Positions 1 through 8,989 of a stretch of 64,000 nt of DNA are shown here, in pieces; within the stretch, counting starts at the first letter, position 1, and each line of letters starts with the position of its first letter. A program made the position numbers and the translations under genes. The notes under the pieces were generated by a model. That model worked only from the letters and a program-made list of their open reading frames with translations. It made no database searches and had not been told where the DNA came from. This stretch comes from Orobanche coerulescens (taxonomy: Eukaryota > Streptophyta > Magnoliopsida > Lamiales > Orobanchaceae), in assembly GCA_033398695.1 (NCBI GenBank), contig CM065804.1, positions 36,099,501 through 36,163,500 of the forward strand, written 5' to 3'.

Positions 1-343
1 CAAGTACCTTACGGATCGCAGCAGTACAACCTTAGCGTGCGCTAAAGCTGAGTGGTAGCGTGCGCTACCTATACCCAATTAGCATACGCTAAAAGGATTA
101 TGTAGCGTGCGCTACTCCTCACGCACAGCTCGCAACGAAATGACAATGATGATAAACGCGGCACGAAACTCCAATCCGATTAGTGATGAATGACGATTGA
201 TATACGATACAATTACTCTGAATGATGAATACCATGACTGAATCTGAGTGACAATTGATTAATAATGAGTGAAAATTACTGAGTATCACTTACTGAATGA
301 TAAATACTGAATGATAATTACTGAATTACAACCGGGTATTACA
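1..343 (-). repeat. G0 3' LTR (partial, U3 end)
   Basis: About 300 bp match 7070-7381 almost base for base, including four TAGCGTGCGCTA-type motifs and the terminus. The first ~18 bases differ from the other LTR, so the true junction or a divergent stretch is at the window edge. Only the beginning of U3 (element orientation) is present; the rest of the LTR lies outside. Confidence 0.9.
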
Positions 344-361
344 TACACCCCCCCTTAAAAG
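344..361 (-). other. Polypurine tract of G0
   Basis: Next to the LTR end, the minus strand reads CTTTTAAGGGGGGGGTGTA-like sequence, the plus-strand primer of reverse transcription. G3 has the same tract at 31919-31936. Confidence 0.85.
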
Positions 362-789
362 AGTTTCGTCCTCGAAACTAAGGGTAAACAATTCGGGACA
401 TGAACTATCCATCACGATCTGCAAACAATAATGTCCAAATAGTTCTCGGGACCAAATCAATCGCACGCCCAAGTCCCCAAGTCTTGACGTCTCGGATCAC
501 AATGAACGATTTCCCAAAAATATCACGAAGTCTCGGTATGACACCAAAAGGAATGCATCAAACGATCTCAAAATCTCAAGATTCTCAAATACGATCATTA
601 TAAGATAGATCAACAATAAATGCTCCACAACCATGACACATTAATACGGATTGAGTTATATAGTCATCTGAAAGACAAGGCTATATATCAAATGTACCCA
701 ACATCGATATCCTCCATACCATCGATCTCCTCGATCCCAACGATTCGACGAAGACCCAAACCTGAACTCACCGCTTAATATGACCCCGA
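362..789. other. Unassigned G0 3' internal sequence
   Basis: Begins with the sequence that follows pol in this family (a GTTTCG...CGAAAC hairpin-like run also seen just before the PPT of G3 and G1), then becomes unrecognisable. No coding region is supported; the 67-codon open frame at 400-603 has no family features. Confidence 0.4.
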
Positions 790-1085
790 AAGGTTACCAA
801 AACGAGAGTGACTAAGATGAATGATAAATGATTAGATATCCGACAAGGATCAAGAATAACTCGCCGAGGTGAACTAATAACGAAATGAGTGATAACTCAA
901 ATGAAATTATTGGAACCATTGTTCCCCGAGAGGTGAATGATTGGTTGATAAATATAAGTCTTAACGTGATTGATATATGATGAATGACCTATGCGAACAA
1001 TTGAACGACGATGAAATGAATGATTATCCTATTACTGAGCAAGAATTAACTTGCTCAACACTGGTGATGAATGTCCCGTTGTATC
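790..1085 (-). repeat. Diverged LTR fragment inside G0
   Basis: Resembles part of the G0 5' LTR at about 5690-5960: shared in order are a CTCACCGAGATGAG-like segment, GATAGCTCAA/ATTGGAACC, and GTAAGAATTAACTT followed by CGATGATGAATGTCCG. It has the same orientation as that LTR. It ends where sequence resembling the gag start begins. Probably a recombination product rather than an insertion; the boundaries are approximate. Confidence 0.55.
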
Positions 1086-1497
1086 ACTGTTTAAGCAAAC
1101 AACAGTCGAACTCGTTGTCTGAGATGAAGATGCTCTCCCAGCATGAATACGACTAGAAACGATCTCTTGGACGTCGGAGTCCGATGTCCCTCGGAACTCC
1201 TTCCATACCGAGGCAGGAAAGTCACGTGATAATTACAGATCTCGTATGAAGATTGCACTATGATTACGAGATGAAATGATAACAATGAGCATACATGCTC
1301 TAACAAAATGGATGCATTAATAATGCAATAAAACGGTCGTCGACATGACGCCGTAATATGAGAAGATCGCCTGAAAAATCAAGTGAGGTGACAAGCCTAT
1401 CTGATGAAATTCCTGAAATGATTACCTTGAACAAGTTCACAAGATTGAAAAAATTTGATTCACAAGATCAACAACTGAACCGTGAGATGGACTGGAT
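1086..1497 (-). repeat. Second copy of G0-family leader and gag start
   Basis: On the minus strand this segment parallels the leader and first gag codons of G3 (27480-27680) and of G0 itself (4400-4600): CAGTTGTTGATCTTG, ACTTGTTCAAGGTAATCATTTC, TTAGAGC..ATGCTCATT, then a CTTTCCTGCCTCGGTATGGA stretch aligning with the MRPSYF gag start. In the element this block should precede gag, yet it sits downstream of RT. It suggests a rearrangement or template switch. Confidence 0.6.
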
Positions 1498-1816
1498 GGT
1501 TAATAAATTAATCGAACAATGAGATTGACTCCGTGATGAATGAATTAATTGAACAATGAGATTAACTGAGTGATGAATGAATTGACTGAACAATGAGATT
1601 GACTGAGTGATGAATGAATTGACTGAACAATGAGATTGACTGAGTGATGAATGAATTGACTGAACAATGAGATTGACTGAGTGATGAATGAATTGACTGA
1701 ACAATGAGATTGACTGAGTGATGAATGAATTGACTGAACAATGAGATTGACTGAGTGATGAATGAATTGACTGAACAATGAGATTGACTGAGTGATGAAT
1801 GAATTGACTGAACAAT
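1498..1816 (-). repeat. 37-bp tandem array (about 8.6 copies)
   Basis: The unit GATGAATGAATTGACTGAAC... recurs at 1535, 1572, 1609, 1646, 1683, 1720, 1757 and 1794, with a degenerate first copy from about 1498. Most copies are identical, so expansion is recent. Because 37 is one more than a multiple of three and the unit has no stops on the minus strand, all three minus frames stay open and give overlapping repetitive open frames (1468-1815, 1545-1946, 1562-1837); these are not genes. The unit resembles leader sequence (compare 27441-27495). Confidence 0.95.
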
Positions 1817-2640
1817 TTTTAGAAAATCCTTCCACAAACCGCCGATAATAGCCGGCTAATCCGAAAGCTTCGGATTTGCTTAATATTCTTCGGAGGTGAC
1901 CAATCTTGGATAGCCTTCGTCTTCTGAGGATCAACACGCACTCCATCTGATGAAATTACAGGTCCGAGAAAAGTCACTTCGGACATCCAGCACTCACCTT
2001 TGGAAAACTTCCCATAAAGTTGCTCTCGTCTTAACACGTCGGAAACCTGATGAAAATGAACCTCGTGTTCCTCCCGGTCACGAGAATAATCAAAATGTCA
2101 TCGATGAAGACAACAACAAAACTGATCCAAAAGTCGATGAAAACCTGATTCATTAACTCCATGAATACCGTAGGTGCAATAATCAACCCAACCGGCATAA
2201 CCGCAAACTCATAGCGACCATAGCGTGTTCGAAAAGCCGTCCTCGTGATATCCGACTCTCGAATCCGCAACTGATGATATCCAGATCTTAAGTCGATCTT
2301 GGAAAATACTGAAGCTCCCTGAAGTTGATCCAAAAGATCGTCGATACGGGATAGAGGATACTAATCTTGATCCTCACCCCGTTCAACTCCTGATAATAAT
2401 ACACACATGAACGAACCATACCTCTCCTTGACAGATAACACTGGTGCTCCCCACGGGAACACACTCGGTCGGAGATAACCTTTCTCGAACTAATCCTCAA
2501 GTTGAATCTTCAACTCCTGAATTTGGTCGGGGCCATCCGATACGGTGTCTTCGATAATGGGGACGTCTGCCCAACTCACTCCTGAATTCCAAGATTTCAT
2601 GAGAAAGCAACCAGATAACTCGTTCGGAATACATCGTCAA
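1817..2640 (-). pseudogene. G0 reverse transcriptase fragment (pol pseudogene)
   Basis: Gypsy RT: minus-strand pieces show [20 protein letters not shown], a [11 protein letters not shown] region, and the catalytic VFIDDIL (canonical Y/FxDD, here FIDD) at about 2090-2120, followed by the REVTFLG-like thumb (MSEVTFLG) and a [12 protein letters not shown] connection motif at about 1820-1850. The reading frame changes at least three times, including near 2080, 2040 and 1890. Reading stops being pol at 1816, where the 37-bp array begins, so RNase H and integrase are absent. The N-terminal RT part (2340-2640) is degraded. Non-functional. Confidence 0.85.
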
Positions 2641-2675
2641 ACGATGACAATGATACCACGAATGATTTAACATTT

Positions 2676-3291
2676 CGATTGCAAGAGAATGGTCAATCGA
2701 TAAAAAGTGATACAATGAATGATTGAATAGCTCGATTGCCTTAGAAAGGTCAATCGATGAAAATGATACAATGAATGATGAAATAGCTCGATTGCCTTAG
2801 AAAGGCCAATCGATGAAAATGATACAATGAATGATTAAATAGCTCGATTGCCTTAGAAAGGTCAATCGATGAAAATGATACAATGAATGATGAAATAGCT
2901 CGATTGTCTTAGAAAGGCCAATCGATGAAAATGATACAATGAATGATTAAATAGCTCGATTGCCTTAGAAAGGCCAATCGATGAAAATGATACAATGAAT
3001 GATTGAATAACTCGATTGCCTTAGAAAGGCCAATCGATGAAAATGATACAATGAATGACTGAATAACTCGATTGCCTTAGAAAGGCCAATCGATGAAAAT
3101 GATACAATGAATGACTGAATAACTCGATTGCCTTAGAAAGGCCAATCGATGAAAATGATACAATGAATGATTAAATAGCTCGATTGCCTTAGAAAGGCCA
3201 ATCGATGAAAATGATACAATGAATGATTGAATAACTCGATTGCCTTAGAAAGGCCAATCGATGAAAATGATACAATGAATGACTGAACAAC
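2676..3291 (-). repeat. 56-bp tandem array between protease and RT (11 copies)
   Basis: The unit (CGATTGCCTTAGAAAGGCCA...) starts at 2733, 2789, 2845, 2901, 2957, 3013, 3069, 3125, 3181 and 3237, plus a divergent copy at about 2676. The same repeat occurs with about three copies at the equivalent place in G3 (28822-29020). Each unit contains GGCCAATCGATG and CATCGATTGG-like palindromic ends. The array sits in what should be the protease-RT linker of pol. Confidence 0.95.
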
Positions 3292-3730
3292 TTGCTTGCG
3301 GAATTTCTCTGCTTCCATCATAATAGTAATCCTTCTGGGACAACGGGGATTACCTCCCTGAAGTACACATTCGACGACCAACGACGAAAATGATAGTGAC
3401 CATGCGCTTACGAACATTGAGAACGGCATCATGACAATCCATCTAATTAACACTCAATATTACATCGTCCTTAGATAAATTCACCACGATTAGGTCCACT
3501 GACCAATTGCGGTCATTAAGCTTACCTTGGTATGATTTCCGAAAATCTTCTATTGTCAGGTACACCGATGGTATGAGGTCCACAAGCAATAGGACTATCC
3601 AAATTAAGTTTATTCAATCATGACTTGAAAATGAATGAATGCGGTGCACCAGTATCAAAAGGTACACACGGGTTGAAATAAAATTACGAGTATACCTGAG
3701 ATCGTTCGGGCCACCGGATCGTCGATCCTC
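3292..3730 (-). pseudogene. G0 retroviral-type aspartic protease remnant
   Basis: Minus-strand translation across frames gives MKRIDDPVARTISGIL, then a DTGAPHSF motif at about 3630-3655 (canonical D-T/S-G-A active site of retropepsins), and a segment like the G3 protease (LNKLNLDSPIACGPH). It is followed by VDLIVVNLSKDDVILS-like sequence near 3470-3520, i.e. the protease C-terminal ILG region. The open frame at 3655-3885 ends right before DTG by a frameshift, so it is broken. Confidence 0.75.
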
Positions 3731-4432
3731 TTCATCACATGAATCCGGGACCTGCCGGCCCCCGAACCGGACGCTCCCGTCTGATAAATACGAGCTCCCA
3801 CTCTATTTGCTTCCATTGTCTTAAACGACGTTGACAAAGCAGTCTGATTCTGAAACGCTGGTTGCTTCGGGGCCTGAGATGCCACCGGAGCCGACTTGGA
3901 GTTCTTTCGGCAAAAACGGGCCTTATGCCCAAAATTCCCACAATTATGACATGTGATAGACGGCGTCGTACACCTAGTACTGAAATGGCCCGGCGCCCCA
4001 CAGTTGAAACAGATGATGGCCGAATTTGCCGCTCGGACCGAGATCCCGCAGATTAGGTGCCGTAGGAGGACGCTCGAAACAGTAGGACCCGCATGAGGTT
4101 TCTTGGAGGTTGACCAACCTCCTTAGGACCGATGACGCTTGGTTGATTTATTGCTGAAAGTTGTAGGTTGTTGTTCAAAACTTTCCTTAGTAGACATCTC
4201 ATACGGTAGAGTTCTCTCGATTAATCCTGTCAGAGTGGCGCAATGATGATTGAGCAACTGCACATGGGTCATCATGGCCACATAAAAGTGAGTGGATCAA
4301 CCCGAACATCTTCTCGTCGAGCCGAGTCCTGGGCACGATTTCCGGCCGAGTGATTATTTCTCGGGTTTCGCACCGCGCCTCTCCCCGTGCATCCACGATA
4401 GCTCTCTCCATACCGAAGTAGGAAGGTCGCAT
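3731..4432 (-). pseudogene. G0 Gag remnant lacking the capsid core
   Basis: Starts with ATG at 4430-4432 (MRPSYFGME), the same start as in G3. The product should be the structural RNA-binding polyprotein. A GRGxxR-like N-terminus is followed by a short segment (LLNHHCATL...LIERTL) and then directly by the linker and zinc-knuckle part; the roughly 200-residue capsid domain expected in this family, and present in G1, is missing. Near 3920-3950 the minus strand encodes CHNCGNFGHKARFC, a complete CCHC knuckle. Several stops and frameshifts interrupt it. The same capsid-less layout occurs in G3. Confidence 0.75.
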
Positions 4433-4947
4433 AATGATTATATTTCCCGCATGATTAGCACGTTATGATTATGTCATGAGATGATGAAAATGAGTATACA
4501 TGCTCTAACTTAGTGATTATATGAATGATTTACTTGAAGTTACATGATTATCTGATGAAATTCTTAAAATGATTATCTTGAATAGCTTAACAAGATTGAT
4601 AATATGATCATCCGTTGACAATCGAGTAATGAAATGAATTGAGTAATTAACGAGTTAACATGATCGTCCCGATTATTAATCGAGTAATGAAATGAATTGA
4701 GTGATTGATGAGTTAATATGATCGTGCGATCATAATGAATGATGATATTTGAGGATTGTCAAATGATGAATGATGAATGAATGACTATTGCGAGAAATTA
4801 TACCATGGCGTTAGAAGTCTTACAGTTCTTTCGGTCGATTGGCTCGGCATCTGCACAGGTCACACGTGACGCGAAAGTCCAATGATACTAGTCCGATGAC
4901 GATGATTTCAAATGAAACATGACTTGGAGGGTAGTATTCAAAACCAC
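4433..4947 (-). other. G0 5' leader
   Basis: Untranslated sequence between PBS and gag, AT-rich with short GAGTAATGAAATGAATTGAG-type direct repeats around 4620-4720, the apparent source of the 37-bp array found at 1498-1816. No coding potential seen. Confidence 0.7.
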
Positions 4948-4959
4948 GCTCTGATACCA
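4948..4959 (-). other. Primer-binding site of G0 (tRNA-iMet)
   Basis: The minus strand reads TGGTATCAGAGC four bases inside the LTR end, a perfect match to the usual initiator-methionine tRNA primer-binding site of plant gypsy elements. Confidence 0.9.
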
Positions 4960-5329
4960 ACTCTGTAACACCCCAAACTAGGCGGATATTACAGTGCCGT
5001 AGATCCCCAACTGGGACCCACCAGGCAAATGAAAATGAATGAATTACACAAGATAAATGTAGTACCGAACTACATTACAACAATAATTACTCCGATGAGG
5101 AGTTTAGTTACAACACACCAGGACAACACTAAATACTAGTGTATTTTATATGAAGATAAAATACACAACACTGAATGAAATGAGCATTCAAACGGAATGT
5201 CTGCAGCGGAATAAATAAAGGAAACATGAATGACTGAATAAATGACTGAACAGACTGGGGCCCCCTACTAGTATCACTGGGACTCCTCGCCGTCACCGTG
5301 CTCTCCCCGTGCTTTAGCCTTGCCATGAC

Positions 5330-6390
5330 CTGAAAAAAACAATATCCCCAACGGGGTCAGTTACACAGAACAACAATCCTCAAGGGTTGAAAATACACAA
5401 ACATGATTTAACTGAAGTTATGAAATATCCTTAGTTACGAATTACGCGGAAGAGGAGCATCATAGTACGCCCGTAGTGTTCTGTGCAAGTGTACAAGACG
5501 GATGACCGGACACACCCGTCCTTGTACCTAATTAGTCTCACGGAGGTAATCGTTACCGTGTGCACAGTCCAAGGTATCACTCCCAATACATGGCCATCAC
5601 GTGCCCGACTAAAAATTCTACACATCCGCACCCGGCCACGCAATATGAACCCAGAAGGTCATATGAACAAGAATGACCATAATGAATATCAATGAATAAA
5701 TAATAATCTGACAAAGTCAAGAATGACTCACCGAGATGAGGGTAATAATGAAATGAATGATAGCTCAACGAAAAGATTGGAACCGTCGTTCCTTATGACT
5801 GAAGTGATTAATTGACATTAACAAGTTTTAATATGATTAATACAATGATGAATTAGTTATGATTATGAATGATCAACAACAAAAGGTATGAATATCCTTT
5901 TAACCGAGTAAGAATTAACTTACACAATACCGATGATGAATGTCCGTCCACGAACAACGTCCTAAATGAAATATCGGTCGCTCGAACAACCTTGAATAAC
6001 ACAATTACCAATAATCCGATCATTACGCAAATAAAAAACGATCATAATCGACTCAAACGTCGACACAACGATATCCGAGCTCGAATGAATCGAAACCAAC
6101 TCCAAGATGAGTATTTCAAACCATCAAAACACTTTCAAGGATATCAATAATCCAATAGGAATCCATAACTCATGATTACAACAACATCAATCGGAAAATC
6201 CCTAATTAACCGAAGTCAACTCCAAGGGTTCTTGAAATAATTCAGAAAATAACCATTAAACCCGTAGGAATATGTTTATACAAGTTAGATAATCCATAAC
6301 TAACATATTCCAATGATAATCCAAGCTTACACGAAGAAATCGGAAGGAAAACCCCAAAAATCCGAAATTCTAGATCCAAGAGATTAATAC
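5330..6390 (-). other. Probable intron inside the G0 LTR
   Basis: Minus-strand donor AAG|GTATTAATC at 6390 and acceptor TTTTTTTCAG|GTCATGG ending at 5330 give an intron of 1061 bp downstream of the TATA box. Equivalent sites occur in G3 (1204 bp in both LTRs), G5 (1074 bp) and G1 (776 bp). Inferred from splice consensus and conservation only. Confidence 0.55.
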
Positions 6391-6563
6391 CTTAGATTCG
6401 ATGTGATGAAGATGATGAAATGATGATCAATCCGAAAGATGAGCTTGAAGATGATGATTGATGATTACACCTCGAAGAATCCTCTCCGAAACGCTCGAAA
6501 TCGCCCAAAACTACCGAAGGAAAGAAATGAGATGAAAAATGACGAACTCTGACTAAACTGTCC

Positions 6564-6571
6564 AATTTATA
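6564..6571 (-). promoter_or_regulatory. TATA box of G0 LTR
   Basis: The minus strand reads GAGTATAAATTGGACAG. It lies directly downstream of the motif array and about 175 bp upstream of the probable splice donor, a fitting place for the U3/R promoter. Confidence 0.7.
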
Positions 6572-6900
6572 CTCAGTCCAGGTTAGCGTGCGCTAGCCCT
6601 TGTGCATAGCGTGCGCTAACGTGTAATTTGGGTAGTCCAAGACTCCACTGTCCGAACACGGTAGCGCGCGCTACGTACCTATTTGTAGCGTGCGCTACGA
6701 CCATACTACTAGCGTGCGCTAAGATCCATTATTAGCGTGCACTAACGAAATATTGATGCCCAGTACTGGAGTCCAGAAAACTGTCTGCCCTCTGATCTGA
6801 CCTCGATAGCGTGCGCTACAACCATAGTTAGCGTGCGCTAATATATCGGTTGCGTACGCTAACAACAACACATAGCGTGCGCTATGAAATAATCCAGTGC

Positions 6901-6920
6901 AGTCCAGTAGCCACTGGACT
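6901..6920. repeat. Perfect hairpin AGTCCAGT-N4-ACTGGACT
   Basis: Eight-bp arms around the loop AGCC. The same hairpin with loop GGCT occurs in both G3 LTRs. Confidence 0.85.
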
Positions 6921-7030
6921 CAACCTGATCTGTCCCTAGCGCGCGCTACTCCACACATATAGCGTGCGCTACTACAACCCGTTAGCGCGCGCTACTTACC
7001 ACTCGTAGCGTGCGCTACAAATAATCTCAC

Positions 7031-7058
7031 CTGCAGTCCAGTACCTTCTGGACTGCAG
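7031..7058. repeat. Perfect 11-bp hairpin in U3
   Basis: Arms CTGCAGTCCAG and CTGGACTGCAG flank the loop TACCTT. A 9-bp version is retained in the second G3 LTR near 32262-32286. Confidence 0.85.
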
Positions 7059-7634
7059 CCAGGACAACCTTAGCGTGCGCTAAAGCTGAGTGGTAGCGTG
7101 CGCTACCTATACCCAATTAGCGTACGCTAAAAGGATTATGTAGCGTGCGCTACTCCTCACGCACAGCTCGCAACGAAATGACAATGATGATAAACGCGGC
7201 ACGAAACTCCAATCCGATTAGTGATGAATGAAGATTGATATACGATACAATTCCTCTGAATGATGAATACCATGACTGAATCTGAGTGACAATTGATTAA
7301 TAATGAGTGAAAATTACTGAGTATCACTTACTGAATGATAAATACTGAATGATAATTACTGAATTACAACCGGGTATTACATCTAGCTTTCTGTGGGTAC
7401 TAGATAAACCTCACTTAGATATCGATTGCGATTCTAACAATGCCGGATACTTGATCCTAATAACACCGAATCCAATCGTATCTTTTCTTTTACCTCTCGT
7501 GTATAATGTTGAATGTATAAACACTCAAACTAACAATATAAGCTCAATATTACAACAACAATGTAAGTATATGATTCTCAGATGTATGACTCGTTTGCTT
7601 GGAGTTGTTGTACACAAACAATACCATAGGGATG

Positions 7635-7644
7635 GTATTTATAG
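7635..7644 (-). promoter_or_regulatory. TATA box of copia-type LTR
   Basis: The minus strand reads GCCTATAAATACCATCCC about 45 bp downstream of the motif array. Confidence 0.7.
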
Positions 7645-7685
7645 GCATTTCCCACAAACTAACCGTTGCTGGCTGTTTTGACTTG

Positions 7686-8176
7686 CTAGCGTGCGCTAGC
7701 CTTCTTTTGTAGCGTGCGCTAGACTATTCCAGTTTCAGTCCAGTAGCTTCGTTTCTTCTTTAGCGTACGTTATGCCTTCTGCCTTACGTACGTAACCTTC
7801 TTGTATTAGCGTGCGTTAATAACACATTGTAGCGTGCGCTAATCCAATATATCCGTTGCATGGATTGTCAAAGTATCCGTTTGATATGCTGACTTTGACC
7901 TGCTTTTCCCAACGTTCTGATTGACTTGATTCAAACATCTTAGCGTGCGCTAATCATACTTTGTAGCGTGCGCTAATGCTGACTTCATTGCATATGTTAT
8001 TCTGTGTTTGAATTCCTTCACAACGGTAACAAGACTTTGATAGCGTGCGTTAATGGTAACGTGTAGCGTGCGCTATCTCATCAGCGGACTTCACTTCAGC
8101 TTACTTCGAACTCGGCTGATATGCAGATGACTCCTCGTTAGCGTGCGCTAACGTATGGTGACTTGCGTGCGCTAAT
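7686..8176 (-). repeat. U3 array of about 12 TAGCGTGCGCTA-type motifs (copia LTR)
   Basis: Copies such as CTAGCGTGCGCTAG (7686-7699), TTAGCGTGCGCTAA and ATAGCGTGCGTTAA, plus TTACGTACGTAAC, are spread over 490 bp. Centre and orientation relative to the promoter are the same as in the gypsy elements G0 and G3, although this LTR belongs to another superfamily. Confidence 0.85.
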
Positions 8177-8310
8177 TCATGCATTTTACTCAGCTTTTCG
8201 CGTCTTCGTCTGCTTCGTCGTTTTGCTTCGCCTCGATGTTGTTTTGTTTGTTTAGCAACTTTAATCATCAAAACACAAATTAAATAATGTGTGGAATAAA
8301 TATTCCAACA

Positions 8311-8989
8311 AGCTTCAGAACCAAAAAAAACACCAAGAAAAACAATAAAAGAAAGCAATCAAATTACTCCCCAGCAAACAAAAAACACAGGCAACGAGAA
8401 AGAAAAGAAAGAAACAAAAACCCAATAAACACCAGGAGCAAAACAACATAGCAAGAAAACCCTCGACCGAAAAATATAAGAATAAAAAGATAGCACAACA
8501 CACAACCAATATTTACAAGGAGTTGAAGGTGCATATTATTGCCTGAAGCAAGATGCGTGTGCAGTGGACAATCAATTCGGTTTAAATATCTGAGGCGAAA
8601 CACAACCTGGAGCCTGAAATTTCACAAGTTGGAGCCTGATTTTTCCTGCAAAAACAAAAATAGAATCGAACAAAAACGAGAAAACAAACCGCGGAGAAAC
8701 GAAAGAAAAGGAGAAAGCTGAAACCAAAAAACCTAATCGAACAGAAACGAGAAAACAAACCGCGGAGAAACAAAATAAAAGGAGAAAGCTGAAACCCAAA
8801 AACGTAGCAGGTGGTGGCAACCGCGGAGGAAAGAAATAGAAGAGGCGAGCAGGTGAAGCCCTCAGGAGAAACAGGCAGGAGGCGGGCGACGAGATTAGGG
8901 TAAATAGGGTTGTTATATTATACGCTACAATATAATATATATATATGACATTACTCAAGTTAAAATATTGTATGAGTATGAAAATAATA
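8311..8989. other. Unassigned region with a 71-bp tandem duplication
   Basis: No gene or element is recognised. Purine-rich sequence contains two copies of a 71-bp unit beginning AATCGAACA at 8664 and 8735 (CAAACCGCGGAGAAAC in each). Minus-strand open frames here (e.g. 8572-8958) are low-complexity Phe/Leu/Ser runs made by the A-rich plus strand and are not supported as genes. Confidence 0.6.

Larger units (their letters stand above)
6583..7153 (-). repeat. U3 array of 18 TAGCGTGCGCTA-type motifs (G0)
   Basis: Eighteen 12-bp quasi-palindromes (arms TAGCG/CGCTA around a TG, CG or TA centre) lie about 15-45 bp apart. Many have complementary flanking bases too, e.g. GTAGCGTGCGCTAC, TTAGCGTGCGCTAA and ATAGCGTGCGCTAT, extending the symmetry to 14 bp. 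AGTCCAGT-type hairpins lie between them. Their position in U3 next to the TATA box suggests regulatory sites. Confidence 0.9.
1..7381 (-). mobile_element. G0: rearranged Ty3/gypsy element, minus strand, cut by window start
   Basis: The outer LTR ends match: positions 1-343 repeat the right end of 4964-7381, both ending ...GGGTATTACA on the plus strand. Reading the minus strand gives 5' LTR, PBS, leader, gag, protease, a 56-bp repeat array, RT, then an abnormal segment and the polypurine tract. RNase H and integrase are missing; RT runs directly into a 37-bp array and a second copy of leader sequence. The LTR and internal sequence match G3 (24709-34486), so both are one family. The five bases after the right end are TCTAG; the matching target duplication would lie left of the window. 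Family placement follows the G3 copy, whose pol ends in a chromodomain-like tail typical of Tekay/Del chromoviruses. Confidence 0.9.
4964..7381 (-). repeat. G0 5' LTR (about 2.4 kb)
   Basis: On the plus strand it runs TGTAACACC...GGGTATTACA, so the minus strand begins TGTAATACCC and ends GGTGTTACA. In element order it has U3 with a dense motif array (7153-6583), TATA box (6571-6564), a probable splice donor (6390) and acceptor (5330), then R-U5. Similar in sequence and order to both G3 LTRs. Confidence 0.9.
7382..8310 (-). repeat. Copia-type LTR, minus strand, interrupted by G0
   Basis: The minus strand starts at 8310 with TGTTGGAATATTTATTCCAC, a characteristic Ty1/copia LTR start. A U3 motif array (8176-7686) and TATA box (7644-7635) follow, then R-U5-like sequence with CTAGTACCCACAGAAAGCT just before G0 starts. 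G0 therefore appears to have inserted into this LTR near its 3' end. Whether it is a solo LTR or belongs to a full element beyond the window cannot be told. The small open frame at 7349-7681 crosses the junction and is not a gene. Confidence 0.65.

Noticed and set aside
1468..1946. Three overlapping minus-strand open frames (115, 133 and 91 codons)
   Set aside because: All are products of the stop-free 37-bp array read in three frames; the sequence SVNSFITQSIS... simply cycles.
6583..7153. CRISPR-like or satellite interpretation of the regularly spaced motifs
   Set aside because: Motifs are only 12-14 bp, spacing is irregular, orientation relative to the promoter is conserved, and the setting is a plant LTR.
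8572..8958. 128-codon minus-strand frame rich in Phe, Leu and Ser
   Set aside because: Low-complexity complement of an A-rich, tandemly duplicated region; no family features.
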